Source: Rhodocyclales bacterium
GTDB lineage: Bacteria; Pseudomonadota; Gammaproteobacteria; Burkholderiales; Rhodocyclaceae
Assembly (NCBI GenBank): GCA_016235165.1
Contig: JACRLX010000025.1
Span: 97,323-161,322, forward strand
Direction: 5' to 3'
Length of the DNA stretch: 64,000 bases
Shown: positions 55,907 to 64,000 of the stretch, piece after piece
How positions within the stretch are numbered: position 1 is the first letter of the stretch
Layout of the letters: every line of letters starts with the position of its first letter
Translations under genes and position numbers: made by a program
The notes under the pieces: model-generated
The model's database searches: none
The model's input: only the letters and a program-made list of their open reading frames with translations
What the model was told of the DNA's origin: nothing

Positions 55907-56845
55907 CTACACAGCGCGAGCGCCCTCGGCCGCGGCGCTGTCGGCATCCTCGATCTCGATCGTCGTGTGTGACAGAGCGAACCGGGTGGCCATGGCCCCG
56001 CGCGCCGCGGCGAGCACGGTCTTGGCGTCCGCGCCGCCATCGACGACAAGGTGGCAGCTCATCGAGTCCAGGCCGGAAGTGATGGTCCACACATGCAGGT
56101 CGCGCACCGCAGTCACTCCGGGGATTGCGAGCAGCGTGCGCTCAAGCAGCGCGACGTCGACTTCGGGCGGTGTGCCTTCCATCAGGATGTGGATCGCCTG
56201 CTTGAGCAGGGTCCAGGTGCGCGGCAGGATGAGCAGCCCGATGCCGGCGCCGATCAGCGGGTCGGCAAGCTTCCAGCCGGTGAAGATGATGATGCCGGCG
56301 GCGACCAGCACGCCCAGCGAACCCAGCATGTCGCCCAGCACCTCGAAGTAAGCGCCCTTCACGTTGAGGCTTTCCTTCGAGCCGGCCGCCAGCAGCTTCA
56401 TGCTGATGAGGTTGACCACCAAGCCGGCTGCGGCCACCGCCAGCATCGGCACACCCAGAATCTCGGGTGGATTGAGGTAACGCTGGTAGGCCTCGTAGAA
56501 GATGTAGACCGTCAACAGCAGCAGCACGACGGCATTGGTGAGCGCGGACAGCACTTCCATCCGCACATAGCCGTAAGTCTTCTGTGGCGTGCGTGGGCGC
56601 TCCGAGAAGCGGATCGCCAGCAGCGCCAGCGCCAGCCCGCCGGCATCGGTCAGCATGTGTGCGGCGTCGGCCAGCAGGGCCAGGCTGCCGGTCCACAGGC
56701 CGCCGACAACCTCGATGGCCATGAAGGCCGAAGTCAGTGCCAGCGCCCAGATGAGGTTCTGCCGGTGGCGCCCCGCTGCCGTACCGGAGGGTTTGCTGTC
56801 AGGCAGACGAGTTGCTGGAGTCGTTACTTGAGGCTCATCGATCAT
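55907..56845 (-). CDS. CDF family metal cation exporter (CzcD-like)
   Basis: A 312-residue protein with six membrane helices. Metal-site motifs ALLADAAHMLTDAGGLALAL (HxxxD) and YFEVLGDMLGSLGVL, then LPRTWTLLKQAIHILMEGTP and a C-terminal cytoplasmic domain with DLHVWTITSG. It exports Zn(II), Co(II) or Cd(II) by proton antiport. Encoded on the minus strand with the other metal genes but separated from them by 240 bases. Confidence 0.93.
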   Translation of the reverse strand: MIDEPQVTTPATRLPDSKPSGTAAGRHRQNLIWALALTSAFMAIEVVGGLWTGSLALLADAAHMLTDAGGLALALLAIRFSERPRTPQKTYGYVRMEVLSALTNAVVLLLLTVYIFYEAYQRYLNPPEILGVPMLAVAAAGLVVNLISMKLLAAGSKESLNVKGAYFEVLGDMLGSLGVLVAAGIIIFTGWKLADPLIGAGIGLLILPRTWTLLKQAIHILMEGTPPEVDVALLERTLLAIPGVTAVRDLHVWTITSGLDSMSCHLVVDGGADAKTVLAAARGAMATRFALSHTTIEIEDADSAAAEGARAV

Positions 56846-57085
56846 GTTCTTCCTTCTGGGGTAGGCGTAAGGATTCCTTCGTAAATGAATAAGATCGCCG
56901 GGAAACCCTTGTCACGCTTGAGCATCAGACGTGAAAATCCCCGGCAGCAGAACTCCGCGTGGGTTGAGATTTGATGAATCATACGGGCAGAGATCGCTCG
57001 CTAATCACGTACATTTTTACACTGCGATTCTTACTGCAGGTCCCTTTGGCCAACTTCCAAGGCACGAGGAGAGATTCGCGACGAG

Positions 57086-57880
57086 CTAGTGGCCATTTTC
57101 TGCATTGCCCGTGCGCCGCTTTAGGTGCTCGGCAGTCCGCTCAACCTGGAACAGGCTGATGTCGTCTTGCGTACTCCCTTTGGGGTGGAAAGGCGTGCTG
57201 ATTACCTCAATAAGCCTCAAGATGTAAATGAAGACAAATGCGATCAGTCCTATGGCGACGAAGGAGGTCGAGAATGGCTCAAGGGCCGTCAGAAGCAGAA
57301 GACCGATGGTGCCGAGCAGCACTGACTTCGCCAGAAAGAACGCCGACGGGATGAAGCGGATCGACTGGATGTAGTTGACGCGGAACAGATTCCGAACCAG
57401 TTGCGCTTGCTCCTGCTTCAGCTTGACAATGTAGTTGGGCGGCACTTCGGCCTTCTCCATCTGCGCGAAGAACTCCCCCAGCGCAAACACGTGATGGTGG
57501 GTCTCCCTGTTGCCCGACACTACATCGTCGCGCAAGCTGTCCAGCGCCGCGAGCAGTCCTTCGCGGAACCGCTCAATGTCCAACGGGTAGCGGCGACTGA
57601 TCAAGAGCACGTCCTCGTACATATTCTCGACGATAGCCGTGAATTCCGCGGGAAGCCGCTCGCTTTCCTTGTAGTCTGCGATGGTGGCCGACAGGATGAA
57701 CCCGAGGATGAAGAAGCCACCTGCGACCGCGGTGGCGTGTAGGGGGCTCAAGACCAGCATCTCCCAACCAAGCAAGTGAACGACGAGCTTCAGCCCGAGC
57801 ACCAGCGCGAGCCACGCCAGGCTTCGAATGAAGATCTGCTGCTTGGATATCCAAGCTCTCATACGAGGAATTTGCAACAT
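57086..57880 (-). CDS. Polytopic membrane protein, unknown
   Basis: About 264 residues from MLQIPRMRAWISKQ. Membrane segments SLAWLALVLGLKLVVHLLG, ATAVAGGFFILGFILSATIA, a soluble middle part (IADYKESERLPAEFTAIVEN) and two C-terminal segments (VLLGTIGLLLLTALEPFSTS, FVAIGLIAFVFIYILRLIEV). The topology recalls bestrophin-like channels, but no signature was found. The longer frame to 58009 overlaps the preceding gene and is not used. Start overlaps the end of the DUF4337 gene by 22 bases. Confidence 0.6.
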   Translation of the reverse strand: MLQIPRMRAWISKQQIFIRSLAWLALVLGLKLVVHLLGWEMLVLSPLHATAVAGGFFILGFILSATIADYKESERLPAEFTAIVENMYEDVLLISRRYPLDIERFREGLLAALDSLRDDVVSGNRETHHHVFALGEFFAQMEKAEVPPNYIVKLKQEQAQLVRNLFRVNYIQSIRFIPSAFFLAKSVLLGTIGLLLLTALEPFSTSFVAIGLIAFVFIYILRLIEVISTPFHPKGSTQDDISLFQVERTAEHLKRRTGNAENGH

Positions 57881-58572
57881 TTCAAGTTGAACCTTGCCCA
57901 ATCTACGACTATGCACGAGCGACTCGGAGCCTCCGCGAATATTTTTTCGCAGCCAACTGATAAACATCGAGATAGAAGGCGTATCAGGCCTGCGGGGTGA
58001 ATCGCCCAACCGAGTAAACCTGCCAACCCCATTACGGCGCCAAATCCCGTCGGGATCAGCGCGACAAAGTAGAGCCAGCGCTGATGGGTCAGCGCCGTCA
58101 CCGCCAGTAATGCAATCGCAATTGCCAGCAAGGCATCAGAAAGATCAAATTGATCATCGCGATAATTGCCTGAGTCATAATCCTTCTGATCCTGTTCGGC
58201 CTTGATGCGCAATTCTTCTTTTTTCTTGTTTTGCTCTGCCGCCAGTTTCTCGTATGTCTGGATGGCATCGATATAGGCCGCTTGTTCCGGTGGCGCTTTT
58301 CCTGCCGCAGCCAGTCTCAGCTGAACGACAGCGGCTTGGGCGATTTCTTCGCGAATATTGCGTGCCTGATAAAACGCCCAGCGGTCCAGCTTGTTGGCCT
58401 GCGCCTGCTGCATTCCCTGAACGATATTATCGTCCTTGACCTTGCAAATCCCCATGAAGGTGGCGAGGAAAGCGACGGTGATCGCCACTAGCATATTCAG
58501 GCGCGCCACACTGCGTTCGCTGGCCTGCATCTGGTTGGCCTGTTCCACAGCATCTAAAACGGTAATTTCCAT
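57859..58572 (-). CDS. DUF4337-type membrane protein
   Basis: A 237-residue protein. N-terminal helix LNMLVAITVAFLATFMGI, then QAQANKLDRWAFYQARNIRE, the DUF4337 signature (D-W-A-x-Y-Q-A-K/R), a coiled coil and two C-terminal membrane segments (LLAIAIALLAVTALTH, VALIPTGFGAVMGLAGLLG). The last 40 residues look unnatural, so the reading frame may have shifted near the end. Role unknown. Confidence 0.65.
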   Translation of the reverse strand: MEITVLDAVEQANQMQASERSVARLNMLVAITVAFLATFMGICKVKDDNIVQGMQQAQANKLDRWAFYQARNIREEIAQAAVVQLRLAAAGKAPPEQAAYIDAIQTYEKLAAEQNKKKEELRIKAEQDQKDYDSGNYRDDQFDLSDALLAIAIALLAVTALTHQRWLYFVALIPTGFGAVMGLAGLLGWAIHPAGLIRLLSRCLSVGCEKIFAEAPSRSCIVVDWARFNLKCCKFLV

Positions 58573-58764
58573 TGCTGAATCGCCTGATGAAATGAATAAA
58601 TGCCGACACGCATTTTACCCGGCTTTGACACCGCCAAGTCACACGCCCAGTGCAAGGCCTTGATCGGCAAGGCTTTCTAGATAATGAACACGTTAATTTA
58701 TGTTTCTTGAAAGTCTGCATCGGCTCGGACAAGTTGACTCAGGGATTCGGTGTGCGGTCTGCTG

Positions 58765-61278
58765 TCAAGCCGCAGCCGCACTCGGCACCGCACCAGCGGC
58801 CGCCCGCTCAGCCGTCTTGTAGGCCAGCAGTCGCAACGCGTTGACCACGACGATCAGCGTCGAGCCTTCGTGAAACAGCACCGCGGTGCCGATGTTCAGG
58901 CCGAAGATCGTGGCCGGGATCAGCACCGCGACGACGCCCAGGCTCACATAGAGGTTCTGCTTGATGATGCGGCTGGTGCTGCGCGACAGGCCGACAGCGA
59001 AAGGCAATTGCGCCAGGTCGTCGGCCATCAGCGCGACGTCGGCGGTTTCCAGCGCGACATCGGAGCCCGCCGCACCCATCGCGATGCCCACTGTCGAGTT
59101 GGCCATTGCCGGCGCGTCGTTGACGCCGTCGCCGACCATCGCGACCTTGCCGTGCTGGTCACGCAGCGCCTTGATCGCATCGACTTTGTGCTCGGGCATC
59201 AGATCGCCGCGCGCCTCGGTCAGGCCCACACTCTTGGCCACCGCCTCGGCCACTTGCTGGTTGTCGCCAGAAATCATGATCAGTCGCTCGATGCCGAGCT
59301 CGCGCAGTTCGGCCATCACCCGCGCGGCCTCCGGCCGTGGCGTATCCATCACGGCGATGACGCCCAGGAACCGCTGTCCATGACGCACCACCATCGTCGT
59401 ACGGCCCGCGGCAACCAGCTTGTCATTGGCCGCTGCCACCTCGGGCGGCAGCGTCGAATCGGGCAGTTCGGAGAATAGCACCGGCTTGCCGATCACCGCC
59501 GTCTCGCCAGCGACCTGCGCCTGCACGCCGCGGCCGGTAATGCTTTTGACGTCGGATACAGCAGGCAGTGCGACCCGTCCGCCCAGCCGCTCGGCGGCAC
59601 CGGTGACGACGGCCGAAGCCAGCGGATGGTCGCTGCCTTGTTCGACCGCCTGGGCCAGGGCCAGCAACTCGTCTTCGCTAACCCCGGGCATCGCCACCAC
59701 ATCCGTCAGCCGCGGCTTGCCTTCGGTCAATGTGCCGGTCTTGTCGAAGGCGATCGAAGTCAGCGTGCCCAGGTTCTCGAGCGGCCCGCCGCCCTTGACC
59801 AGCACTCCACCGCGGCCAGCGCGAGCCACGCCGCTGAGGACGGCGCTCGGCACCGAGATTGCCAGCGCGCACGGGCTGGCCGCCACGAGCACCGCCATCG
59901 CACGGTAGAAGCTGGCTGAGAACGGCTCGTCGATCACCACTCCGGCGAACAGCAGCACCACTACGAGCACCAGCACTGCCGGCACAAAAAGGCGCTCGAA
60001 GCGTTCGGTGAACTGCTGCGTTGGCGAGCGCTGCGCCTCGGCCTCGGTGACCATCTTTACCACCCGCGCCATCGTCGATTGCTCGGCGCGGCGGGCGACC
60101 ATCACCTCGATCGCGCCCGAGCCGTTGATCGTGCCGGCAAAGACGCGATGCTCGGCGCTAACGCGGTCGAACGCGGCCAGTGCCGCCGGCGCGTCGGCCA
60201 CTGGCCGCTTGTCGACCGGAACGCTCTCGCCCGTCACCGGCGCCTGGTTGACGCTGGTCGTCCCGACCACCACCACGCCATCGGCAGGCAGTCGTTCGTT
60301 GGGGCGCACGATCACGACGTCGGCCACCTGCAATGCGGCGACGGCGACTTCCTCGGTTCCGGCGGCGCGGCGCACGGTGGCTGTCTCTGGTGCCAACTTG
60401 GCCAGGGCTTCGATCGCCTTGCGGGCGCGGCCCATCGCGTAGTGCTCCAGCGAATGTCCCAGACTGAACAAGAACAACAGCAAGGCGCCTTCGGCCCACT
60501 TGCCAAGCGCTGCAGCGCCGATGGCGGCCACCAGCATCAGCGTGTCGATCTCGAAGCGCCTTGCGCGAAGGTTGTCGAACGCTTCGCGAACCGTGTAGTA
60601 GCCGCCGAATAAATAGGCCGCGACGTACAGCGCCGTAGGCAGCCACGCCGGACTGACGACCACGCGTTCGAGCAGCCAGCCAACACCCAGCAGCGCGCCG
60701 GCAGTGCCGGCGAAGACGAGTTCGGTCATCTCACCGAATGGGCCGCCGGCGTGCGAGTGGCCGGCGTGGTCACCGGCTGCCTTGGCGTGGTCGTGACCGG
60801 CGTGGTCGTCCGCTTTCGCCGCGTCTGCCGGTGCCGCATCGGGCGCCTTGAGGCCCAGCGTGGCGGCGTGTTCCAGCAAGACCTGCGCCGACACCTTCTG
60901 GCGGTCGTATTCGATCCGCACCGCGCCCGAAGCAGCGACATCAGCTTCGAGCACGCCAGGTATACTGCGCAGCCCGTCGGCGACGCTGCGCGCGGCACGC
61001 GCATGAAGCGCTGCGTCGGCGCGCACGACCAAATGCCCGAAGCGCTCGCTGATCTCCGCGCCCGCGGCATGAACCAGTTCTCGGACGCGGCCGATGTTGA
61101 TCTGTGCCGGGTCGTAGTGGATGCACAACTGCGGCGCGTCGGCGTCGCGCGCGACATGCGCCTCGGAGATACCGGGCCTTCCCGACAGCGCGGCGATCAG
61201 TCGGCCGACGCAGCGGTCGTCGGCGTCGGGCAGGAGCAGCGGCAGGTCGAGCCGCAGCCGGGTCGTTGGTTCGTTCAT
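58765..61278 (-). CDS. P1B-type heavy-metal ATPase with SPC motif (CzcP/CoaT-like)
   Basis: An 837-residue pump. Two degenerate N-terminal metal-domain-like repeats, a His-rich linker (DDHAGHDHAKAAGDHAGHSH, residues about 155-177), TGES in APVTGESVPVDK, the metal-translocating AASPCALAISVPSA (SPC, not CPC), phosphorylation site AFDKTGTLTEGK and hinge MVGDGVNDAPAMA. SPC marks the P1B-4 group (Zn/Co/Cd). ATG at 61278 is preferred to GTG two codons earlier. Confidence 0.93.
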   Translation of the reverse strand: MNEPTTRLRLDLPLLLPDADDRCVGRLIAALSGRPGISEAHVARDADAPQLCIHYDPAQINIGRVRELVHAAGAEISERFGHLVVRADAALHARAARSVADGLRSIPGVLEADVAASGAVRIEYDRQKVSAQVLLEHAATLGLKAPDAAPADAAKADDHAGHDHAKAAGDHAGHSHAGGPFGEMTELVFAGTAGALLGVGWLLERVVVSPAWLPTALYVAAYLFGGYYTVREAFDNLRARRFEIDTLMLVAAIGAAALGKWAEGALLLFLFSLGHSLEHYAMGRARKAIEALAKLAPETATVRRAAGTEEVAVAALQVADVVIVRPNERLPADGVVVVGTTSVNQAPVTGESVPVDKRPVADAPAALAAFDRVSAEHRVFAGTINGSGAIEVMVARRAEQSTMARVVKMVTEAEAQRSPTQQFTERFERLFVPAVLVLVVVLLFAGVVIDEPFSASFYRAMAVLVAASPCALAISVPSAVLSGVARAGRGGVLVKGGGPLENLGTLTSIAFDKTGTLTEGKPRLTDVVAMPGVSEDELLALAQAVEQGSDHPLASAVVTGAAERLGGRVALPAVSDVKSITGRGVQAQVAGETAVIGKPVLFSELPDSTLPPEVAAANDKLVAAGRTTMVVRHGQRFLGVIAVMDTPRPEAARVMAELRELGIERLIMISGDNQQVAEAVAKSVGLTEARGDLMPEHKVDAIKALRDQHGKVAMVGDGVNDAPAMANSTVGIAMGAAGSDVALETADVALMADDLAQLPFAVGLSRSTSRIIKQNLYVSLGVVAVLIPATIFGLNIGTAVLFHEGSTLIVVVNALRLLAYKTAERAAAGAVPSAAAA

Positions 61279-61327
61279 TGGCACTCTCTTTCGTTGTTAT
61301 GCTGCAGGGCCGACTGGTCAAAGCATT

Positions 61328-61540
61328 TCATCGGCGGACCATCACTGCGCCTGTCACTGGCGATAATATTTTTGAAGCCATCGCGGATGGCACCTTGAAC
61401 TGGGTAACGGCCGCTGCAATCGGCTTAGCGTGCTTGATTTTCCATTTTCCGAGATGCCCCCTATTGGGCGAGTGCTCTTTCTGCAGCGTATATCGACCGA
61501 TGCTCAGCGATCCCATCTTAACGACATTGAACCGGCTCAT
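61328..61540 (-). CDS. Possible 70-residue protein coupled to flgB
   Basis: Starts in an ATGA overlap with the flgB-like stop. Begins MSRFNVVKMGSLSIGRYTLQ and contains KWKIKHAKPIAAAVTQFK. No family. The overlap is the only support, so it may be chance. Confidence 0.3.
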   Translation of the reverse strand: MSRFNVVKMGSLSIGRYTLQKEHSPNRGHLGKWKIKHAKPIAAAVTQFKVPSAMASKILSPVTGAVMVRR

Positions 61541-62127
61541 TTGAGAGCTCTTAGCAGTTCCAGCATATCTTTAAATTCTCCGCCCACGCGATCCAGAGTA
61601 AATTGGTACATGATTGCGTTATCAGAAAACTTAGATCGCTCCACATCCATCTCGACGGTGTTGCCGTCGGCACTGATCTGGTTTGGCTCCTGATATTTGA
61701 TCGCAACTCCTTTATAAGATCCCCCCGCTGGATCTGAGGCAATATGCGATGGGGATGTTGTAGCCAAACCCGGAAAGGATCCCGTTGTATATTGGGCTTT
61801 CTTCATGGCCTCATTGAGGTCGATATCGATAGCCTTGTAACCGGGAGTATCAGCGTTCGCGATATTTGAAGCGATTAACTGCTGGCGATAAGCCCGAATA
61901 CCGAGCGCCATTTCCATGAAATTCTTCGACGAAGGCCCTGCATCGGAAACCGGGAAGTGACGAGGGTTGCCTTTTGACGCATCGTCTCCTCGGCGTTGTA
62001 TCGCTTGCCCTAAAGCGTTTGCGAAAGAATCGGTAAGCGGCGAAGTCCCTTGGACGTCTGGACGATTTTCAGCATGCCGTATAGAAATATCGGAAGAGGC
62101 ATTATCGGGGCGATTAATCGGCTGCAT
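61537..62127 (-). CDS. Orphan FlgB-like flagellar rod protein
   Basis: A 196-residue protein, longer than FlgB (about 130). Residues about 75-196 are FlgB: LGIRAYRQQLIASNIANADT, PGYKAIDIDL, and DGNTVEMDVERSKF, YQFTLDRVGGEFKDMLELL. The first 70 residues are polar and disordered. It stands among metal-resistance genes with no other flagellar gene in the window. A start further in is possible. Real flagellar function is doubtful; see the second copy at 46.4 kb. Confidence 0.75.
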   Translation of the reverse strand: MQPINRPDNASSDISIRHAENRPDVQGTSPLTDSFANALGQAIQRRGDDASKGNPRHFPVSDAGPSSKNFMEMALGIRAYRQQLIASNIANADTPGYKAIDIDLNEAMKKAQYTTGSFPGLATTSPSHIASDPAGGSYKGVAIKYQEPNQISADGNTVEMDVERSKFSDNAIMYQFTLDRVGGEFKDMLELLRALK

Positions 62128-62222
62128 GGCGCTCCTTCGATCAACTGGGCAATTGGCGGGGACGGACAGGCAAGTGGTTTGCTATAACTGACCGGTCCCG
62201 CTTGGACTCTTGAGATAAGCAA

Positions 62223-62648
62223 CTACCTTAGGGTGAACCGAACAACCTGACTCGCTTTGTCGCCAAGTTTCACCAAAGCCGCCGCCTTCATGCCGGGCTG
62301 GATCTTGAAGGCCCCTTGCGCCTGCAGCTTGTTGCCCCCGGCCGGCAGCAATTTGGCTTCTGTTTTCTCAGATGCGGACAGCAACGTCATCGTCGCTGAC
62401 GCGTTCTTGGTATCTACCGGCTGATCATGGTCGGTGACGTAAAGCGTGAGGACATCGGCCTTCGCCACCAGCTCAAAGTTGATGTCCTTGACGACCGAGA
62501 CGATGCCGCCATGCTGCGGTTTGACGTCGTGGGCATGTGCCTGCCCCGGTTTTTCGTCATGGGCGTGGCCCTTGTGATCGTCCGCGGCCGAGGCCTGGTG
62601 GATGGCGCAAAACGCAGCGAGAACGGTGATGACATGCGATAGCTTCAT
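62223..62648 (-). CDS. Periplasmic histidine-rich metal-binding protein
   Basis: A 141-residue exported protein. Signal peptide VITVLAAFCAIHQASAA, a His-rich mature start (DDHKGHAHDEKPGQAHAHD), then QHGGIVSVVKDINFELVAKA and LTLYVTDHDQPVD. Small beta-sandwich proteins of this kind are found next to czcCBA or cus efflux genes and probably deliver Zn, Co or Cu. Overlaps the CDF pseudogene stop. Confidence 0.7.
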   Translation of the reverse strand: MKLSHVITVLAAFCAIHQASAADDHKGHAHDEKPGQAHAHDVKPQHGGIVSVVKDINFELVAKADVLTLYVTDHDQPVDTKNASATMTLLSASEKTEAKLLPAGGNKLQAQGAFKIQPGMKAAALVKLGDKASQVVRFTLR

Positions 62649-63286
62649 GGGGTTGCTCCCTTTGGGTTGATAACTTGATGAATGGTGATGCGGCTCTTCC
62701 CCGTACCCGGGCGTGCCAGCGACATAGGTGCATCCCCCCGCCTGGCGGTTGCAGGGGGTGGTTTCGCATTGCAGCGTCGTGTGAACGACCTTGAAGCGCT
62801 GGGCCAGGTGGGAATCAAATCGCCCTCCAGCGAGAAAGAGCGGTCGTGGACTACATGGGCGGTCAGGCTGACCTGGCCGCCACTCAGCAATAGAAGGCTG
62901 ACCAGGATGACAACCAAGCCGATGCCGGCGATGACCAGCATTCCCGTCGGGTGGACCTCGGGCGGATGCAGGAAGCGCTGATATGCCTCGCCCAGGATGT
63001 AGAGGGCGACGGCAAAGAGCAGCAAGGCATTGAACGCCGCCAGGATTTCGAACCGGTGGTAGCCATAGGTCCGCCGGACATCGGCCGGGCGCCGGGCGAT
63101 GCGGATGGCGGCCAGGGCGATGGCGAGCGCAAATATGTGCGCGGCGTCCGAGATGAGGGCGAGGCTGCCGGTCAGCACGCCGCCAACGACTTCGGCCATC
63201 AGAAAGCCGAAAGTCAGCACCAGGGCAAGGCGCAAGGCCCGCTCGTTCCCGGTACTCGGCAGCGCGTGGGTGTGGCTTGCACTCAT
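62645..63286 (-). pseudogene. Decayed CDF exporter gene
   Basis: Starts like CzcD (MSASHTHALPSTGNERALRL, GSLALISDAAH) but jumps from SDAAHIF to ALAIALAAIR, losing the metal-binding TD. Helices 5-6 and most of the cytoplasmic domain are deleted (LLLLSGGQVSLTAHVV joins distant parts), and the frame shifts near 62830. The true end (LAQRFKVVHTTLQCETTPC) is in another frame. So two deletions and a frameshift. Confidence 0.75.
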
Positions 63287-63498
63287 GGTGGCGGTTCCTT
63301 TCCGGAGTGGCGTTTCTTCGATCCCTGCTTCACTGCCTGCAGCCGACGCCGGAGTTCGGCGGAAAATTTTGGGGGCGGGGTGCGCCTCCCCTCGCGCCAG
63401 CAGACAAAGACATAGAAGGCCAGCATGGCAATCACCAAGCCCAGGCCGACGACGATCAGCCGAAACTCAAGGTGACTGTGAAGGAGATGGTCGAGCAT
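63283..63498 (-). CDS. 71-residue membrane protein, unknown
   Basis: One membrane helix (LIVVGLGLVIAMLAFYVFVC) and a basic cytoplasmic tail with FSAELRRRLQAVKQGSKKRH. Its stop overlaps the start of the decayed CDF gene (ATGA), so the two were one unit. No family recognised. Confidence 0.5.
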   Translation of the reverse strand: MLDHLLHSHLEFRLIVVGLGLVIAMLAFYVFVCWREGRRTPPPKFSAELRRRLQAVKQGSKKRHSGKEPPP

Positions 63499-63516
63499 GG
63501 GGTGACGCTACCGCCA

Positions 63517-63843
63517 TCAAGACTGCTGCGCCTTGCCGCAGTTCGGGCAAAACTTCACCCCCGGCGCCAGGCTTGCATTGCAGGCGGCGCAAGCACCGGG
63601 CAGCAGCGTTGTGCCGCATTGCGCGCAAAAGCGCGCGCCCGGATTGGGCACGATGCCGCACTTCGGGCAAGAAGGGCCACCGGCGGCTACCCCGCCACTG
63701 GGCTGCCCGGTATTCGACGGGTAATTTTGTCCCCAGCCATGATCACCGCCCGGATAATTCCCCTGGCCGCGATGATGACCTCCTTGATGACCACCTTGAT
63801 GGCCGCCGGCCATCCCCTGCAAGAGCTTCTCAAAAAATCCCAT
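63517..63843 (-). CDS. Double zinc-ribbon protein
   Basis: A 108-residue protein: MGFFEKLLQGMAGGHQGGHQ with Gly/His repeats, then two zinc ribbons CPKCG ... CAQCG and CAACN ... CPNCG. Start at 63843 preferred to the longer frame. Possibly a metal-handling or chaperone-like factor of the metal locus. Confidence 0.7.
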   Translation of the reverse strand: MGFFEKLLQGMAGGHQGGHQGGHHRGQGNYPGGDHGWGQNYPSNTGQPSGGVAAGGPSCPKCGIVPNPGARFCAQCGTTLLPGACAACNASLAPGVKFCPNCGKAQQS

Positions 63844-63932
63844 GACATCATCCGCGATGTGAGTCGGTCGATATGTGACCGGTTGCCTGATTCGCTGTTT
63901 CAGCGCCAAGCCTCCGGCCACGCCTGCAAACC

Positions 63933-64000
63933 TTATGCTTGTGTCGGCTCGGGGGCCGACTCGGCGGTGAAATCCTCTTCCTCAGCATCTTTGCCATGGA
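63933..64000 (-). CDS. 3' end of a gene entering from the right edge
   Basis: On the minus strand the frame from the window edge reads GKDAEEEDFTAESAPEPTQA before TAA, an acidic protein tail. In this position a CzcA-type RND pump is plausible, but the 22 residues do not show it. Confidence 0.35.
   Translation of the reverse strand, partial: HGKDAEEEDFTAESAPEPTQA

Noticed and set aside
55518..56351. 277-codon plus-strand open frame
   Set aside because: Only about 75 codons resemble a protein (outer-membrane fragment); the rest is antisense to the CDF exporter gene.

Overview
The window looks like a large conjugative, plasmid-like or integrative element of a GC-rich betaproteobacterium, followed by a metal-resistance and scrap-gene region. 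The taxonomic hint is inference only: CopK- and CzcE-type periplasmic metal proteins, a PRTRC cassette and the codon usage fit Burkholderiales or Rhodocyclales. No rRNA, tRNA, integrase or CRISPR array was seen.

Layout. 1-1.3 kb: 3' end of an HD-GYP gene, then copK and a czcE-like gene. 1.3-22.4 kb: DNA-metabolism and maintenance block with a DUF1845/AcaB-like gene, ssb, a PD-(D/E)XK exonuclease with RecT, and the PRTRC genes (ParB, E, C, F, B, A, ThiF). It continues with a giant methylase-helicase, a Toprim primase, an ArdC-like protein and a RadC-like JAB protein. 22.4-25.2 kb: a CI-like repressor divergent from an FlhD/FlhC-like activator pair, and an actin-like PRTRC-D gene with a ParR-like partner. 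25.2-28.1 kb: MobI-like gene with a structured leader, RepA and an iteron origin. 28.1-46 kb: coupling protein TraD and an F-type type IV secretion system (TraA, L, E, K, B, DsbC, V, C, TrbI, F, H, G), interrupted by a NERD nuclease gene on the other strand. TraW, TraU, TrbC, TraN and a relaxase are not in the window.

46-51.7 kb: gene fragments (CDF transporter, FlgB, ParE), a TonB-dependent receptor, kfrA between two diverged copies of a Fur-type promoter, and a DUF2325 pseudogene. 51.8-55.5 kb: a TelA/TerD/vWA tellurite-type cluster. 55.6-64 kb: minus-strand metal-resistance genes (CDF exporter, SPC-type P1B ATPase, orphan FlgB, periplasmic metal protein, decayed CDF gene, zinc-ribbon protein).

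Three repeated noncoding systems tie the element together. (1) About 14 gene leaders in 2.1-21.7 kb share one architecture: a CCCC/GGGG hairpin, a second longer hairpin, and an arm that pairs with the Shine-Dalgarno sequence while overlapping the second hairpin. This predicts a two-state translational switch. (2) Four of these leaders are preceded by a second structured element with a TAGCTGG loop on a covarying stem and a conserved AAACAAACAGCATT tail. (3) A 29-bp spaced palindrome (CGAAATG...CATTTCG) lies in front of each major replication and transfer operon. It is the natural candidate operator for the FlhDC-like activator. The PRTRC block also encodes what looks like a full prokaryotic ubiquitin-like set: E1-like ThiF, E2-like PRTRC-B with the catalytic-cysteine motif, Ub-like PRTRC-C and a JAMM peptidase, PRTRC-A.
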